The position numbers and the translations under genes were made by a program. Below, in pieces: positions 1 through 7,436 of a stretch of 11,071 nt of DNA (the stretch's first letter is position 1; each line of letters opens with the position of its first letter). A model generated the notes under the pieces. That model worked only from the letters and a program-made list of their open reading frames with translations, had not been told where the DNA came from and made no database searches. The stretch is taken from assembly GCA_021295675.1 (NCBI GenBank), contig JAGWBY010000032.1:1-11071 (forward strand), read 5' to 3'. The stretch is from Candidatus Latescibacterota bacterium. Its GTDB lineage: Bacteria; Latescibacterota; UBA2968; UBA8231.

Positions 1-73
1 AAGAAGCCTCTTATGCGTAAATCAGTTACTCTATTCGCGAGCGGAAGCATCGCAATAAAATGACCGGTATGCA
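1..73. other. Leader upstream of mgsA; no gene resolved
   Basis: This short, comparatively AT-rich stretch precedes mgsA. The plus frame starting at base 1 is open until a TGA at 61-63, so it could be the last 20 codons of an upstream gene, but 20 open codons are easily had by chance and the peptide is not recognisable. I see no convincing -35/-10 pair and no clear Shine-Dalgarno sequence before the mgsA ATG. It may hold the operon promoter, or the operon may extend further left outside the window. Confidence 0.3.
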
Positions 74-973
74 ATGTGTGGTATTGTTGGGCTATATGTA
101 AAAAAACGCGACTTGGCCGACCAACTCGGCGCGCTGTTCGCCGAGATGCTGATATGCATGAGCGATCGCGGCCCCGATAGCGCGGGGTTGGCGCTCTATG
201 GCAATGAGCCGCCGGAGGGCTTTATCAAGGTCACCTTGCGGCACGCGGCCGATGGCTACGACTGGCCGGGGCTGGCCGACCAACTCGGCGCGCGATTTGA
301 CTGTGAGGCGCGCCTGCGGGTCAACGCCAACTACGCGGTCATCGCAGTGCGCGCCGACGCCGATTCGCTGGGACAAGAGCTAGCTGGCTCAGACCCTAAC
401 CTGACGGTAATGAGCATCGGCCGCAGCATCGAGATCCTCAAGGAGATCGGCGCGCCTGCCGAGATCGTCGATCGCTTTGGCGTGCGCCAGATGCGCGGCA
501 CGCACATCATCGGCCACACGCGCATGGCCACTGAGAGCGCGGTGACCACCGACGGCTCACATCCCTTTTCTACAGGCATGGATCTCTGTCTAGTACACAA
601 CGGGTCGCTGAGCAACCACAATCGGCTGCGCACGCGCTTGGAGCGCGGGGGGATCGAAATCCGCACGGAAAACGACTCGGAAGTGGCCGCTGGCTACTTG
701 ATGTGGCGGATGCAGCAGGGGGATACCTTGCAAACAGCCCTGCAAGCGGCGCTCGACGATCTAGACGGCTTCTATACCTTTGCCATTGGCACGGTCGATG
801 GCTTTGCGGTATTGCGCGACCCAATCGCCTGCAAGCCGGCGGTGCTGGCCGAGACGGATGAGTACGTGGCGATGGCCAGCGAGTTCCAGGCGCTATCGAG
901 CTTGCCGGGGATCGACGACGCAGAGGTGTGGGAACCCAAGCCGGCGCGGTTGTACATTTGGGGAGGAGCCTAA
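74..973 (+). CDS. mgsA: N-methylglutamate synthase subunit A, class II glutamine amidotransferase (GlxB-like)
   Basis: This 299-residue protein is a class II (Ntn-type) glutamine amidotransferase of the GlxB/MgsA family. The start is fixed by the family: it opens MCGIVG, so Cys2 becomes the N-terminal nucleophile after Met removal. Other visible family motifs are DRGPDSAG (residues 31-38), GHTRMAT (147-153), VHNGSLSN (174-181) and ENDSEV (199-204), covering the glutamine pocket and oxyanion region. Length is normal and no frame break is seen. In the known family it is one of three polypeptides that together equal a split glutamate synthase; MgsABC makes N-methylglutamate from glutamate and methylamine. 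It overlaps the next gene by one base (TAATG), so it is translationally coupled to mgsB. No clear ribosome binding site precedes it. If the neighbours were absent it would be called glxB; the downstream sox/mgd genes favour the methylamine role. Confidence 0.9.
   Translation: MCGIVGLYVKKRDLADQLGALFAEMLICMSDRGPDSAGLALYGNEPPEGFIKVTLRHAADGYDWPGLADQLGARFDCEARLRVNANYAVIAVRADADSLGQELAGSDPNLTVMSIGRSIEILKEIGAPAEIVDRFGVRQMRGTHIIGHTRMATESAVTTDGSHPFSTGMDLCLVHNGSLSNHNRLRTRLERGGIEIRTENDSEVAAGYLMWRMQQGDTLQTALQAALDDLDGFYTFAIGTVDGFAVLRDPIACKPAVLAETDEYVAMASEFQALSSLPGIDDAEVWEPKPARLYIWGGA
114..134 (+). repeat. 21-bp exact direct repeat inside mgsA, copy 1 (partner at 273-293)
   Basis: Bases 114-134 and 273-293 are identical over 21 bp and lie 159 bp apart, an exact multiple of three, so both are read in the same frame as LADQLGA (residues 14-20 and 67-73 of MgsA). 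Both positions are plausible parts of a MgsA/GlxB protein, so this may be convergence of similar helices or a small local copying event. No function is assigned. Confidence 0.6.
273..293 (+). repeat. 21-bp exact direct repeat inside mgsA, copy 2 (partner at 114-134)
   Basis: This is the second member of the in-frame 21-bp pair described at 114-134. The base before differs (TTG versus CTG for the leading leucine) and the base after differs, so identity is limited to the 21 bp. Confidence 0.6.
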
Positions 974-1665
974 TGGGCGCGGAGGTTTTCGACTTGGCGA
1001 CCGGGGCGTTGCGCCAGCTCAACCAGCGCCTACACGATCTGACTGACGAGACGGCCAAGACGCCGTGGCGGATTCTGCATCCTCGGGGCGCGCACGCAGT
1101 GGCCGCCGGGGTCGATGCGCCCGTGGAAATCGCTATCGAAGGCCACGTTGGCTATTATTGCGCTGGCATGAATCAGCGCGCCCACATCACCGTCCACGGG
1201 ATGGTCGGGGTCGGGGTGGCCGAGAACATGATGTCGGGGGTAGTGAGAGTGAAGGGCCACGCCAGCCAGTGCGCTGGGGCCACCGGACACGGCGGGCTGC
1301 TGGTCATCGAGGGCGACGCGTCGAGCCGCTGCGGGATTTCGATGAAGGGGATCGATATTGTGGTCGGTGGCTCGGTCGGCCACAGCAGTTGCTTTATGGC
1401 CCAAGCCGGCAACTTAGTCGTCTGCGGCGATGCCGACGAGGCATTGGGCGATTCGCTGTACGAGGCGCGGATTTTCGTGCGCGGCCGGGTCGCGGGCTTG
1501 GGGGCCGACTGCATTGAAAAGCCCATGCGCGACGAGCATTTGAGCGCGTTGGCCGAGCTGTTGGCGCGAGCGGATTTATCCGATGTGAACCCGGAAGAGT
1601 TCCGCCGCTATGGGTCGGCGCGCCAGCTTTACAACTTCAAGGTAGATAACGCATCCCAGTACTAG
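973..1665 (+). CDS. mgsB: N-methylglutamate synthase subunit B (GlxC-like, glutamate synthase alpha C-terminal domain)
   Basis: The 230-residue product matches the glutamate synthase alpha-subunit C-terminal (GXGXG) domain as a stand-alone protein, the GlxC/MgsB type. The repeated glycine-rich turns of the right-handed beta-helix are visible through the middle: GHVGYYCAGMNQ, GMVGVGVAENMMSG, GATGHGG, SMKGIDIVVGGSVGHSS, then GDADEALGDSLYEARIFVRG. The conserved end EEFRRYGSARQLYNF is present, so the gene is complete. The frame is open upstream to 928, but the start is placed at ATG 973 because a GGAGG lies at 962-966 just ahead of it and the preceding residues overlap mgsA without family resemblance. 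The ATG overlaps the mgsA stop by one base; mgsC begins 7 bp after its stop. In the split synthase this subunit is thought to be structural, holding the amidotransferase and the FMN synthase subunit together. Confidence 0.9.
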   Translation: MGAEVFDLATGALRQLNQRLHDLTDETAKTPWRILHPRGAHAVAAGVDAPVEIAIEGHVGYYCAGMNQRAHITVHGMVGVGVAENMMSGVVRVKGHASQCAGATGHGGLLVIEGDASSRCGISMKGIDIVVGGSVGHSSCFMAQAGNLVVCGDADEALGDSLYEARIFVRGRVAGLGADCIEKPMRDEHLSALAELLARADLSDVNPEEFRRYGSARQLYNFKVDNASQY

Positions 1666-1672
1666 ACGACCT

Positions 1673-2940
1673 ATGACGCAATCACACCACAGCCCCGAGG
1701 GCCTGCGCGAATCGGCGACCTTTGGCCGCGATGTCATCTACGAGATCCAGCGCGCCGCGCGCACCGGGATTTACGATATCCGCGGCTGGGGGGCCAAGCG
1801 CCAGGTGCCCCATTTTGACGACTTGGTCTTTTTGGGCGCGAGCATGTCGCGCTATCCGCTGGAAGGCTACCGCGAGCGCTGCGACACCGATGTAGTGCTG
1901 GGCACGCGCTACGCCAAAAATCCGATCCACCTCGACATCCCCGTCACCATCGCGGGGATGAGCTTTGGCTCGCTATCGGCGCAGGCCAAAGAGGCGCTCG
2001 GCCGCGGTGCCAGCGAGGTGGGTACGAGTACCACGACTGGCGACGGTGGGATGACGCCGGAGGAGCGCGAACAGTCGCGGATTTTGGTCTATCAGTTGTT
2101 GCCCTCGCGCTACGGCATGAACCCCGACGACCTGCGGTGCTCGGCCAGGGAGCCAAGCCCGGCGGCGGCGGCATGCTGTTGGGCCAGAAGATCAGCGACC
2201 GCGTCGCCCAGATGCGGACTTTGCCCAAGGACATCGACCAGCGCTCGGCCTGCCGCCATCCCGACTGGACCGGCCCGGACGATTTGGCGATCAAAATAGT
2301 CGAGTTGCGCGAGATCACCGACTGGCAGGTGCCGATCTACGTCAAGATCGGCGCGACGCGGACGTATTACGACACGCTCTTGGCGATCAAGGCCGGGGCC
2401 GACGTGGTGGTGCTCGACGGGATGCAGGGCGGCACGGGCGCGACCCAAGATGTGTTCATCGAGCACGTGGGGATTCCGACCCTGCCAGCCGTGCGCCAAG
2501 CGGTGGAAGCACTCGACGAGTTGGATATGCACCGCAAGGTGCAGCTCATTGTGTCTGGCGGCATCCGCAGCGGCGCGGATGTGGCCAAGGCCCTGGCGAT
2601 GGGGGCGGACGCCTGTTCGATTGGCACGCTAGGCGACAACAGCCCGCATTTGGATCCCGAGTACCGCAAAATTGGCTCGGCGGCTGGCTTTTACGACGAC
2701 TTGCAGGACGGTCAAGACCCGGCTGGCATTTCGACCCAGAGCGACACCTTAGCCGAGCGCCTCGACCCCGTAGCTGGAGGCCGCCAGCTTGCCAACTATC
2801 TGCGGGTAATGACCATGGAGTGCCAGACCATTGCCCGCGCCTGCGGCAAATCGCACGTGCACAACCTAGAGCCAGAGGACTTGGCGGCGCTGAATCCCTT
2901 TGGCCGGGACGGATTGGATTCCTGGAAACACGCCAACTAA
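1673..2940 (+). pseudogene. mgsC: N-methylglutamate synthase subunit C, FMN glutamate synthase domain (GlxD-like), frameshifted
   Basis: Homologous to the FMN-binding glutamate synthase domain (GlxD/MgsC), a TIM barrel that performs the synthase chemistry. The first part reads from ATG 1673 and is family-like through AGMSFGSLSAQAKEA, GDGGMTPEER and PSRYGMNPDDLR, ending at about 2137; that frame then degenerates and stops at 2299. The remainder is read one base back, from GTG 2137 to 2940: VLGQGAKPGGGG, QRSACRHPDWTGPDDL, DGMQGGTGATQ, VSGGIRSGADVAKA and HNLEPEDL. Family members have roughly seven to eight residues (of the kind KADAIEVV) between the two halves, so a net loss of 3n+1 bases, about 22, is inferred. 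A second in-frame gap is suspected at about 2627-2631, where IGT is followed directly by LGDN and relatives have AAL(I/V)A in between. If the reading is true, the product is broken in the barrel core; an assembly error is the alternative. Confidence 0.82.
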
Positions 2941-2945
2941 AGGAG
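2941..2945 (+). promoter_or_regulatory. Shine-Dalgarno site deciding the GTG start of the GS-like gene
   Basis: AGGAG lies immediately after the mgsC stop and 6 bases before GTG 2952. The same frame is open back to an ATG at 2820, but that would be inside mgsC; this site and the family-like N-terminus choose GTG 2952. Confidence 0.75.
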
Positions 2946-2951
2946 CTTGCT

Positions 2952-4310
2952 GTGACTGAACGCACTGAGATCAAAGAACGCCTCGCCCAAGAGGGCATTG
3001 AATTCCTACTCGTCCAATTCGTCGATATGACTGGCGCGCCCAAAGTGAAGATGGTGCCGGTGACGGCACTCGACGACGCGCTTGACGAAGGTGCGGGTTT
3101 TGCCGGCGCGTCTATTTGGGGCTTGGGGCAGGGGCCGCACTCGCACGATATGCTGGCGCAGATTGACCTCGATTCGTACGCGCGGCTGTCTTGGCAGCCG
3201 AACACCGTGCGCTTTGCTAGCAATCTCTTCGTCGATGGGGAGTCCTATCCCTATTGTTCGCGCACCAACCTCCAGCGGGTGCTCGCCAACGCCGCGCAAC
3301 AAGGCTATGTCTTCAACGTGGGTATGGAGCCGGAGCACTTTCTTCTCACGCGCAATGACGACGGCTCGATCCGGCCTTGGGACCCGGACGGGGTGGACTC
3401 GCTGGCCAAGCCCTGCTACGACTTCCGCTCCATGTCGCCGGCGATGGCGTACTTGCAGGAGTTGACGCTGTCGCTCAACAGCTTGGGTTGGGGCGTGTAC
3501 CAGTGCGACCACGAGGATGCCAACGGGCAGTTCGAGGTCAACTTTGACTACGCCGACGCGCTGACGACTTCGGACCGCATCATTTTCTTCAAGATGGCCA
3601 CCTCGCAGATCGCCAAGAAATACGGCGCGATCGCCTCGCACATGCCCAAGCCGTTTGCCGACCGCACGGGTAGCGGCTTGCACGCGCACTACCATATCGC
3701 CGACGCCGAGTCGGGCGAGAATCTGTTCTTGGACGAAGGGGATAAGCGGGGTTTGGGTTGTTCAGAGCTGGCCTACCACTTCCTCGGCGGTATTTTGCAC
3801 CACGCGCGCGCGCTGTGCGCGGTTTCCAGCCCGACGGTGAACTGCTACAAGCGCCTGCAACTCGGCGCTGGAATTTATTCGAGCCGTTCGGGTTTTACCT
3901 GGACACCGGCGTTTATCACCTACGGCGACAATAACCGCACGCAAATGATCCGCACGGCCGGCGAGGGGCATTTTGAAGACCGCACGATCAGCGCCGCGGC
4001 TAATCCCTATCTGGCTCTGGCGGCCTATTTGGTCGCCGGGCTCGACGGCATTGAGCGCGGTTTGGAGCCGGGCGAGCCCAATCTGGGCAATATGTACGAA
4101 CGCCCCCTCGACGAGATCCAAGCGGAGGGGATACAGGTTTTGCCGCAGTCGCTGGCCGAGGCGCTCGACGCGCTGCGCGAGGACGAAGTGGTGCAGAGCG
4201 CGCTAGGCCCCATCGCCGACGAGTTCCTCAAGATAAAAGCCGACGAGTGGGCCGAGTACGATGGCCAAGTCAGCCGTTGGGAGATCGACCGGTATTTGAC
4301 GTCTGTTTGA
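2952..4310 (+). CDS. glnT: Type III glutamine synthetase family protein (GlnT), probable gamma-glutamylmethylamide synthetase GmaS
   Basis: The 452-residue protein is a complete glutamine synthetase fold of the GlnT group to which gamma-glutamylmethylamide synthetases also belong. From GTG 2952 the N-terminal beta-grasp domain (about 1-100) shows the FVDMTGAPKVKMVPV strand. The catalytic domain carries the metal and glutamate ligands: GMEPEHF (E126, E128), HEDANGQFE (E188, E195), GSGLHAH (H244, H246), YGDNNRTQMIR (around 325-334), and ANPYLALAAYLVAGLDGI near 350-367. GS proper makes glutamine from glutamate, ammonia and ATP; GmaS uses methylamine and makes gamma-glutamylmethylamide. Sequence alone does not separate them; I favour GmaS because the gene stands between mgsABC and sox/mgd genes, as in NMG pathway loci. 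It starts 11 bp after mgsC with a good ribosome site and is undamaged, unlike mgsC. The DNA turns AT-rich right after its stop. Confidence 0.88.
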   Translation: MTERTEIKERLAQEGIEFLLVQFVDMTGAPKVKMVPVTALDDALDEGAGFAGASIWGLGQGPHSHDMLAQIDLDSYARLSWQPNTVRFASNLFVDGESYPYCSRTNLQRVLANAAQQGYVFNVGMEPEHFLLTRNDDGSIRPWDPDGVDSLAKPCYDFRSMSPAMAYLQELTLSLNSLGWGVYQCDHEDANGQFEVNFDYADALTTSDRIIFFKMATSQIAKKYGAIASHMPKPFADRTGSGLHAHYHIADAESGENLFLDEGDKRGLGCSELAYHFLGGILHHARALCAVSSPTVNCYKRLQLGAGIYSSRSGFTWTPAFITYGDNNRTQMIRTAGEGHFEDRTISAAANPYLALAAYLVAGLDGIERGLEPGEPNLGNMYERPLDEIQAEGIQVLPQSLAEALDALREDEVVQSALGPIADEFLKIKADEWAEYDGQVSRWEIDRYLTSV

Positions 4311-4379
4311 GTTTGATGTACGCCCACATTTTGAGCAAGTTATATTGCTATTTCGACGAAAAATCGTTATCATTGAGAA
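4311..4379 (+). other. AT-rich spacer at the junction of the catabolic operon and the defence-like pair
   Basis: This 69-bp gap is markedly more AT-rich than the genes to its left and marks where the pathway genes stop and the ATPase/RloB pair begins. It could hold a separate promoter for the pair, but I find no -35/-10 pair with proper spacing (a TTGAGC at 4331 and a TATATT at 4341 are only 4 bp apart). No strong terminator hairpin is visible, so readthrough from the operon is possible. Confidence 0.4.
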
Positions 4380-5591
4380 ATGATTCATACATTTTCCGTA
4401 TCCAACTACTACTCAGTCCGCGAGGAAGTAGTTCTCGATCTCCGCATTTTAGGCACTGCTCCCGCCCTGCCACGCTTTCGGCGCAGTACGGCCAAGCCGG
4501 ATATCCGGCTCCCCTCTGTCGTCGTGTTCATGGGACCCAATGGATCGGGCAAGACGACCCTGCTGGATGCGCTGCTGGCTATCTCCCGCATCGCCTCATC
4601 CGCATCTCCTGCTGAAGAGACCAGCCCGCTCACCTTTCTCCCTTTCTCTTCGACGGAAACCAGAGACAAACCGACGCGGTTTTGCGTGGAGATAGAAGCG
4701 GATTGGCTGGCACCGGATCAAGCCCGGCACCTGTTCCGCTACGAAGTGGCCGTGAGACGCGGTGACGCCGGCGTCAAGGATACCTTCTTCCAGCGCGAAG
4801 TGCTGTCCTACTTTCCCAAGGGGCGCCCCCGCCGCCTTTTCGAGCGCGGTGCTCCAGGAGAGCCTATATACGTTTCCAGTGAGCTAGGGCTCACTCCGAA
4901 GGATGACCGCCTCAAGGCGATTCGGGAGGACGCCTCGGTGATTGCCACGCTCGCCCTGCTCAATGTGCCTTTGGCGGCGCGTATTGCAGAATGGATGCGC
5001 GCTTTTTCTTATTTCTCCAACATCCTTCACCGCGAGAAATGGCAGCTTCCAACCCAAACAATGGTAGAAGCATTCGACGAGAGTGCTCCCGAGGTGAGAG
5101 ATTGGCTCGTGAGACACATCCAGGCCAGCGACTTGGGGATTCAAGACATGCGTATTTTGGAGCAAGCCGACAAGAAGGAGGTGTTTTTCGACCATCGCGG
5201 GATCGACAGGCCGATTCCTTTGCCCTTCGAGTCCAATGGCACGAAACGGTTGTTCCATCTGCTACCTCAGCTCTACCTCGCCCTCAACGACGGCATTCCC
5301 GCGGTCCTCGACGAGGTCGACGGTGATCTTCACGTGGATATCGCCGGCGAAATGCTCGACTGGTTCCGCTCCCAAGAGACCAATTCTTCCGGCGCACAGC
5401 TTTTCGTCTCCTCTCACAATGTCGGCCTGCTCGACGATCTGGAGAAGGAAGAGGTCTTCATCGTCGAGAAGGACCGCGATGGCGCGACCCGCGTGTACAG
5501 TGCCCAAGATGTGCGCGGTCTCCGCCGCGACGCCCGTCTCTATCCCAAGTACCGGGCGGGGGTGCTCGGTGGTATCCCGAAAATCGGCTGA
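4380..5591 (+). CDS. AAA/ABC-type ATPase, RloA/AbiLi-like (COG1106 group)
   Basis: A 403-residue SMC/ABC-like ATPase of the AAA_15/AAA_21 type. It opens with the typical first strands of this group (IHTFSVSNYYSVREEVVLDL). Nucleotide-binding motifs are all present: Walker A GPNGSGKTT (52-60), an ABC-signature-like ESNGTKRLF (284-292), Walker B ending AVLDEVD with D311 and E312, and an H-loop VSSHN with H346. The long insert between Walker A and the signature is the usual variable region. There is no transmembrane segment. The start at ATG 4380 fits the family although the ribosome site is weak. Six bases separate it from the RloB-like gene, so the two are co-translated. Known families with this pairing (AbiLi-AbiLii, RloA-RloB; PARIS AriA-AriB by analogy) act in phage defence, where the ATPase senses and holds a toxic TOPRIM partner. 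That role here is inference. Confidence 0.82.
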   Translation: MIHTFSVSNYYSVREEVVLDLRILGTAPALPRFRRSTAKPDIRLPSVVVFMGPNGSGKTTLLDALLAISRIASSASPAEETSPLTFLPFSSTETRDKPTRFCVEIEADWLAPDQARHLFRYEVAVRRGDAGVKDTFFQREVLSYFPKGRPRRLFERGAPGEPIYVSSELGLTPKDDRLKAIREDASVIATLALLNVPLAARIAEWMRAFSYFSNILHREKWQLPTQTMVEAFDESAPEVRDWLVRHIQASDLGIQDMRILEQADKKEVFFDHRGIDRPIPLPFESNGTKRLFHLLPQLYLALNDGIPAVLDEVDGDLHVDIAGEMLDWFRSQETNSSGAQLFVSSHNVGLLDDLEKEEVFIVEKDRDGATRVYSAQDVRGLRRDARLYPKYRAGVLGGIPKIG

Positions 5592-5597
5592 AGAGCG

Positions 5598-6137
5598 ATG
5601 CGCCGCAGGTCGGTCGAACCTAGGCGAGTCATTTTCATCGGGGTTGAGGGCAAGAGCGACCAAGCATTCGTACGGTTCCTCGGCCGCTTTTGCGAAGAAG
5701 CAGGTCTGCACCTGCATCTGGATGTGAGACCGGGGAGCGGCGGTGACTCTGTAGCCGTTGTCGAGGAAGCTGCCCGCCACTTGAGACATTCCGGCAAGAG
5801 CAATATCCGCAACAGGCTGGTGTTGTTGGACCGAGACCGCATTAAGCAAGACCTGCAGGCCGAACGCGACGCCCAAACGGTAGCATCCAGAGCGAAGCTG
5901 GAGATCATTTTTCAGGAGCCGAACCTAGAAGGGCTGCTGATCAGGCTGCATCAAGGACAAGAGAATCGAAAAATTGCGGCAGACAAAGCGATGGCGGAGC
6001 TTAGAAAGGTTTGGCCCGAGTATAGCAAGCAACTGACGGCGGACCAGTTGATTCAGCGTTTCGCTTTATCTGATGTGCAGCGGGCGGCCCAGCACGATAG
6101 TGAGTTGCAAAGGCTTCTTACCGTTATCGGTCTTTGA
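5598..6137 (+). CDS. RloB-like TOPRIM-fold protein, putative toxic nuclease partner of the ATPase
   Basis: This 179-residue protein fits the RloB/AbiLii group. The visible TOPRIM-like acidic pattern is VIFIGVEGKSDQAF with Glu17, followed by GSGGDS (46-51) and LVLLDRDR with Asp78 and Asp80. The region EIIFQEPNLEGLLIRLH (102-117) corresponds to the family's conserved segment that in relatives reads like SNPCFEYWLLLH; here the Cys and the aromatic residues are replaced, so it is a divergent member. It is a little shorter than the roughly 200 residues I expect. In the known pairs this subunit is the RNA- or DNA-cleaving effector and the upstream ATPase controls it. It is intact and 6 bp from the ATPase gene. 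A DUF4435/AriB or OLD-type TOPRIM identity is less likely given the small size and lack of a fused ATPase. Confidence 0.75.
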   Translation: MRRRSVEPRRVIFIGVEGKSDQAFVRFLGRFCEEAGLHLHLDVRPGSGGDSVAVVEEAARHLRHSGKSNIRNRLVLLDRDRIKQDLQAERDAQTVASRAKLEIIFQEPNLEGLLIRLHQGQENRKIAADKAMAELRKVWPEYSKQLTADQLIQRFALSDVQRAAQHDSELQRLLTVIGL

Positions 6138-6141
6138 TTTT

Positions 6142-6156
6142 TCTCGTTCTACGAGA
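6142..6156 (+). promoter_or_regulatory. Small hairpin overlapping the soxB ribosome binding site
   Basis: TCTCGT (6142-6147) and ACGAGA (6151-6156) pair perfectly around a TCT loop, just after the rloB-like stop. The 3' arm overlaps GAGAGGA (6153-6159), the only Shine-Dalgarno candidate before ATG 6174, which is also at a rather long spacing of 14 bases. The stem could dampen soxB translation. It lacks a following T-run and so does not look like a terminator. The stem is short and may be fortuitous. Confidence 0.35.
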
Positions 6157-6173
6157 GGATAGTCTCCCCCGTC

Positions 6174-7396
6174 ATGCCCTACCGGTTGCTCAAATACGGT
6201 TTCGCGAACAAGTACTCCGAGCCGCGCATGTTCCGCTCGCCCGAGCGGTTGCGCGACCAGTATGAGGTGGTCATCATCGGCGGCGGTGGCCACGGGCTGG
6301 CCACGGCGCACTATCTCGCCCACGAGCACGGCATCAGCGATGTGGCCGTGCTAGAGCAGCGCTACATCGGCCACGGCGGCACTGGCCGCAACACGGCGAT
6401 CATCCGCTCGAATTATCTGACGGAAGAGGGCGCGCGCTTTTACCAGTTCAGCGTGGATCTGTACCGCGATTTGGCGCGGAAACTCGACTACAACCCTTCA
6501 CCTTGGCGCACACGCCAGCCGCGCTGCGCACCCAGCGCTGGCGCGCCGAGGTCAACAAGCACCTCGGCATCGATTCCGAGGTCGTCGGCCCGGCGTTCAT
6601 CAAGAAGACCATCCCCGAGATCGACCTGAACTGTGGCGGGCACCAGCCGCCCATCGTCGGCGCGCTCTACCACCCGCCGGGGGCCATTGCCCGCCACGAC
6701 GCCGTGGCGTGGGCTTATGCGCGCGGGGCCGACAGCAAAGGCGTTGAAATCCACCAGCAGACCAGCGTCACCGACATTGAAATCGCGGACGGACGGATCG
6801 CGGGCGTACACACGGATCGCGGTTTTATCCAGACGCGCAAGGTGCTCAGCGCGGTGGCGGGCTGGACGCCGCAGATACAGCGGATGGTCGGCTTGCGCTC
6901 GCCGCTGGTGGTGCATCCGCTGCAGGCGTTTGTCACCGAGCCGTTCAAGCCGTGGCTCGACGCGATTGTCGTATCGGCCAGCTTGCACACGTACGTTAGC
7001 CAATCTTCGCGCGGTGAGTTGGTCGCTGGCGCGTCTTTGGATCCCTACGAGTTGACGTCCATGCGCTCGACCCTCGACTTTGCCGAGGGCTTGGCCGGCC
7101 ACATGCTCGACCTCTTTCCCTGCTTGGCCGACGTCAAGGTGCTGCGCCAGTGGGCTGGGTTGTGCGACATGACCCCGGACTTTTCGCCGATCATGGGCAC
7201 GACGCCGATTGCGGGCTTTTACATCGACGCGGGCTGGGGCACTTGGGGCTTTAAGGCCTCGCCGGTCTGCGGTTACACTATGGCTCATACCATCGCCCAC
7301 GACGAGAATCATCCGCTGATCCGCGCTTTTAATCTGTCGCGCTTTGATGCGTTTGAGTTGGTCGGGGAGAAGGGAGCGGCGTCCGTTGGCCACTGA
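6174..7396 (+). pseudogene. soxB: N-methylglutamate dehydrogenase / sarcosine oxidase beta subunit (SoxB, MgdA), frameshifted
   Basis: Encodes the flavin-bearing beta subunit of the heterotetrameric sarcosine oxidase family. The first part from ATG 6174 shows the FAD dinucleotide fold VVIIGGGGHGLATAHYLA (33-49) and GHGGTGRNTAIIRSNYLTEEGA, ending at LDYN near 6494; that frame then turns to nonsense and stops at 6629. The rest is read one base back, from about 6497 to 7396: TLAHTPAALR, WRAEVNKHLG, a PPGAIARHDAVAW segment whose His (codon 6695-6697) aligns by my recollection with the histidine that carries covalent FMN, and a C-terminal GWGTWGFKASPVCG. Relatives have about nine residues (like VMFSQRGHL) where only 5 bases remain, implying a loss near 22 bp. 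With mgs and GS genes nearby I read it as mgdA, oxidising N-methylglutamate. Unless the break is an assembly error, no full-length product is made. Confidence 0.82.
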
Positions 7397-7436
7397 TTGT
7401 AAATTAGGAATTACGAGTTCTCAATTTTCAATTCTT

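Noticed and set aside
928..972. Upstream extension of mgsB to 928
   Set aside because: It would overlap mgsA by 46 bases with no ribosome site; ATG 973 follows GGAGG and overlaps the mgsA stop.
2130..2150. Programmed ribosomal frameshift in mgsC (and likewise in soxB and soxA)
   Set aside because: No slippery heptamer or stimulatory structure is evident, and expected residues are missing at each junction, which recoding would not explain.
2820..2951. Upstream extension of the GS-like gene to ATG 2820
   Set aside because: It lies wholly inside mgsC and the extra 44 residues are out-of-frame mgsC; GTG 2952 has a proper AGGAG and a family-like N-terminus.
4020..4379. Minus-strand open frames near the end of the GS-like gene
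   Set aside because: They are shadows of the conserved GS coding sequence, and the short one at 4203-4388 spans the AT-rich gap without motifs or a ribosome site.
6488..7393. Long minus-strand open frame of about 300 codons opposite soxB
   Set aside because: It mirrors the high-GC third-position pattern of soxB; its product is rich in Arg, Ala and His with no motif, while the plus strand encodes clear SoxB homology.
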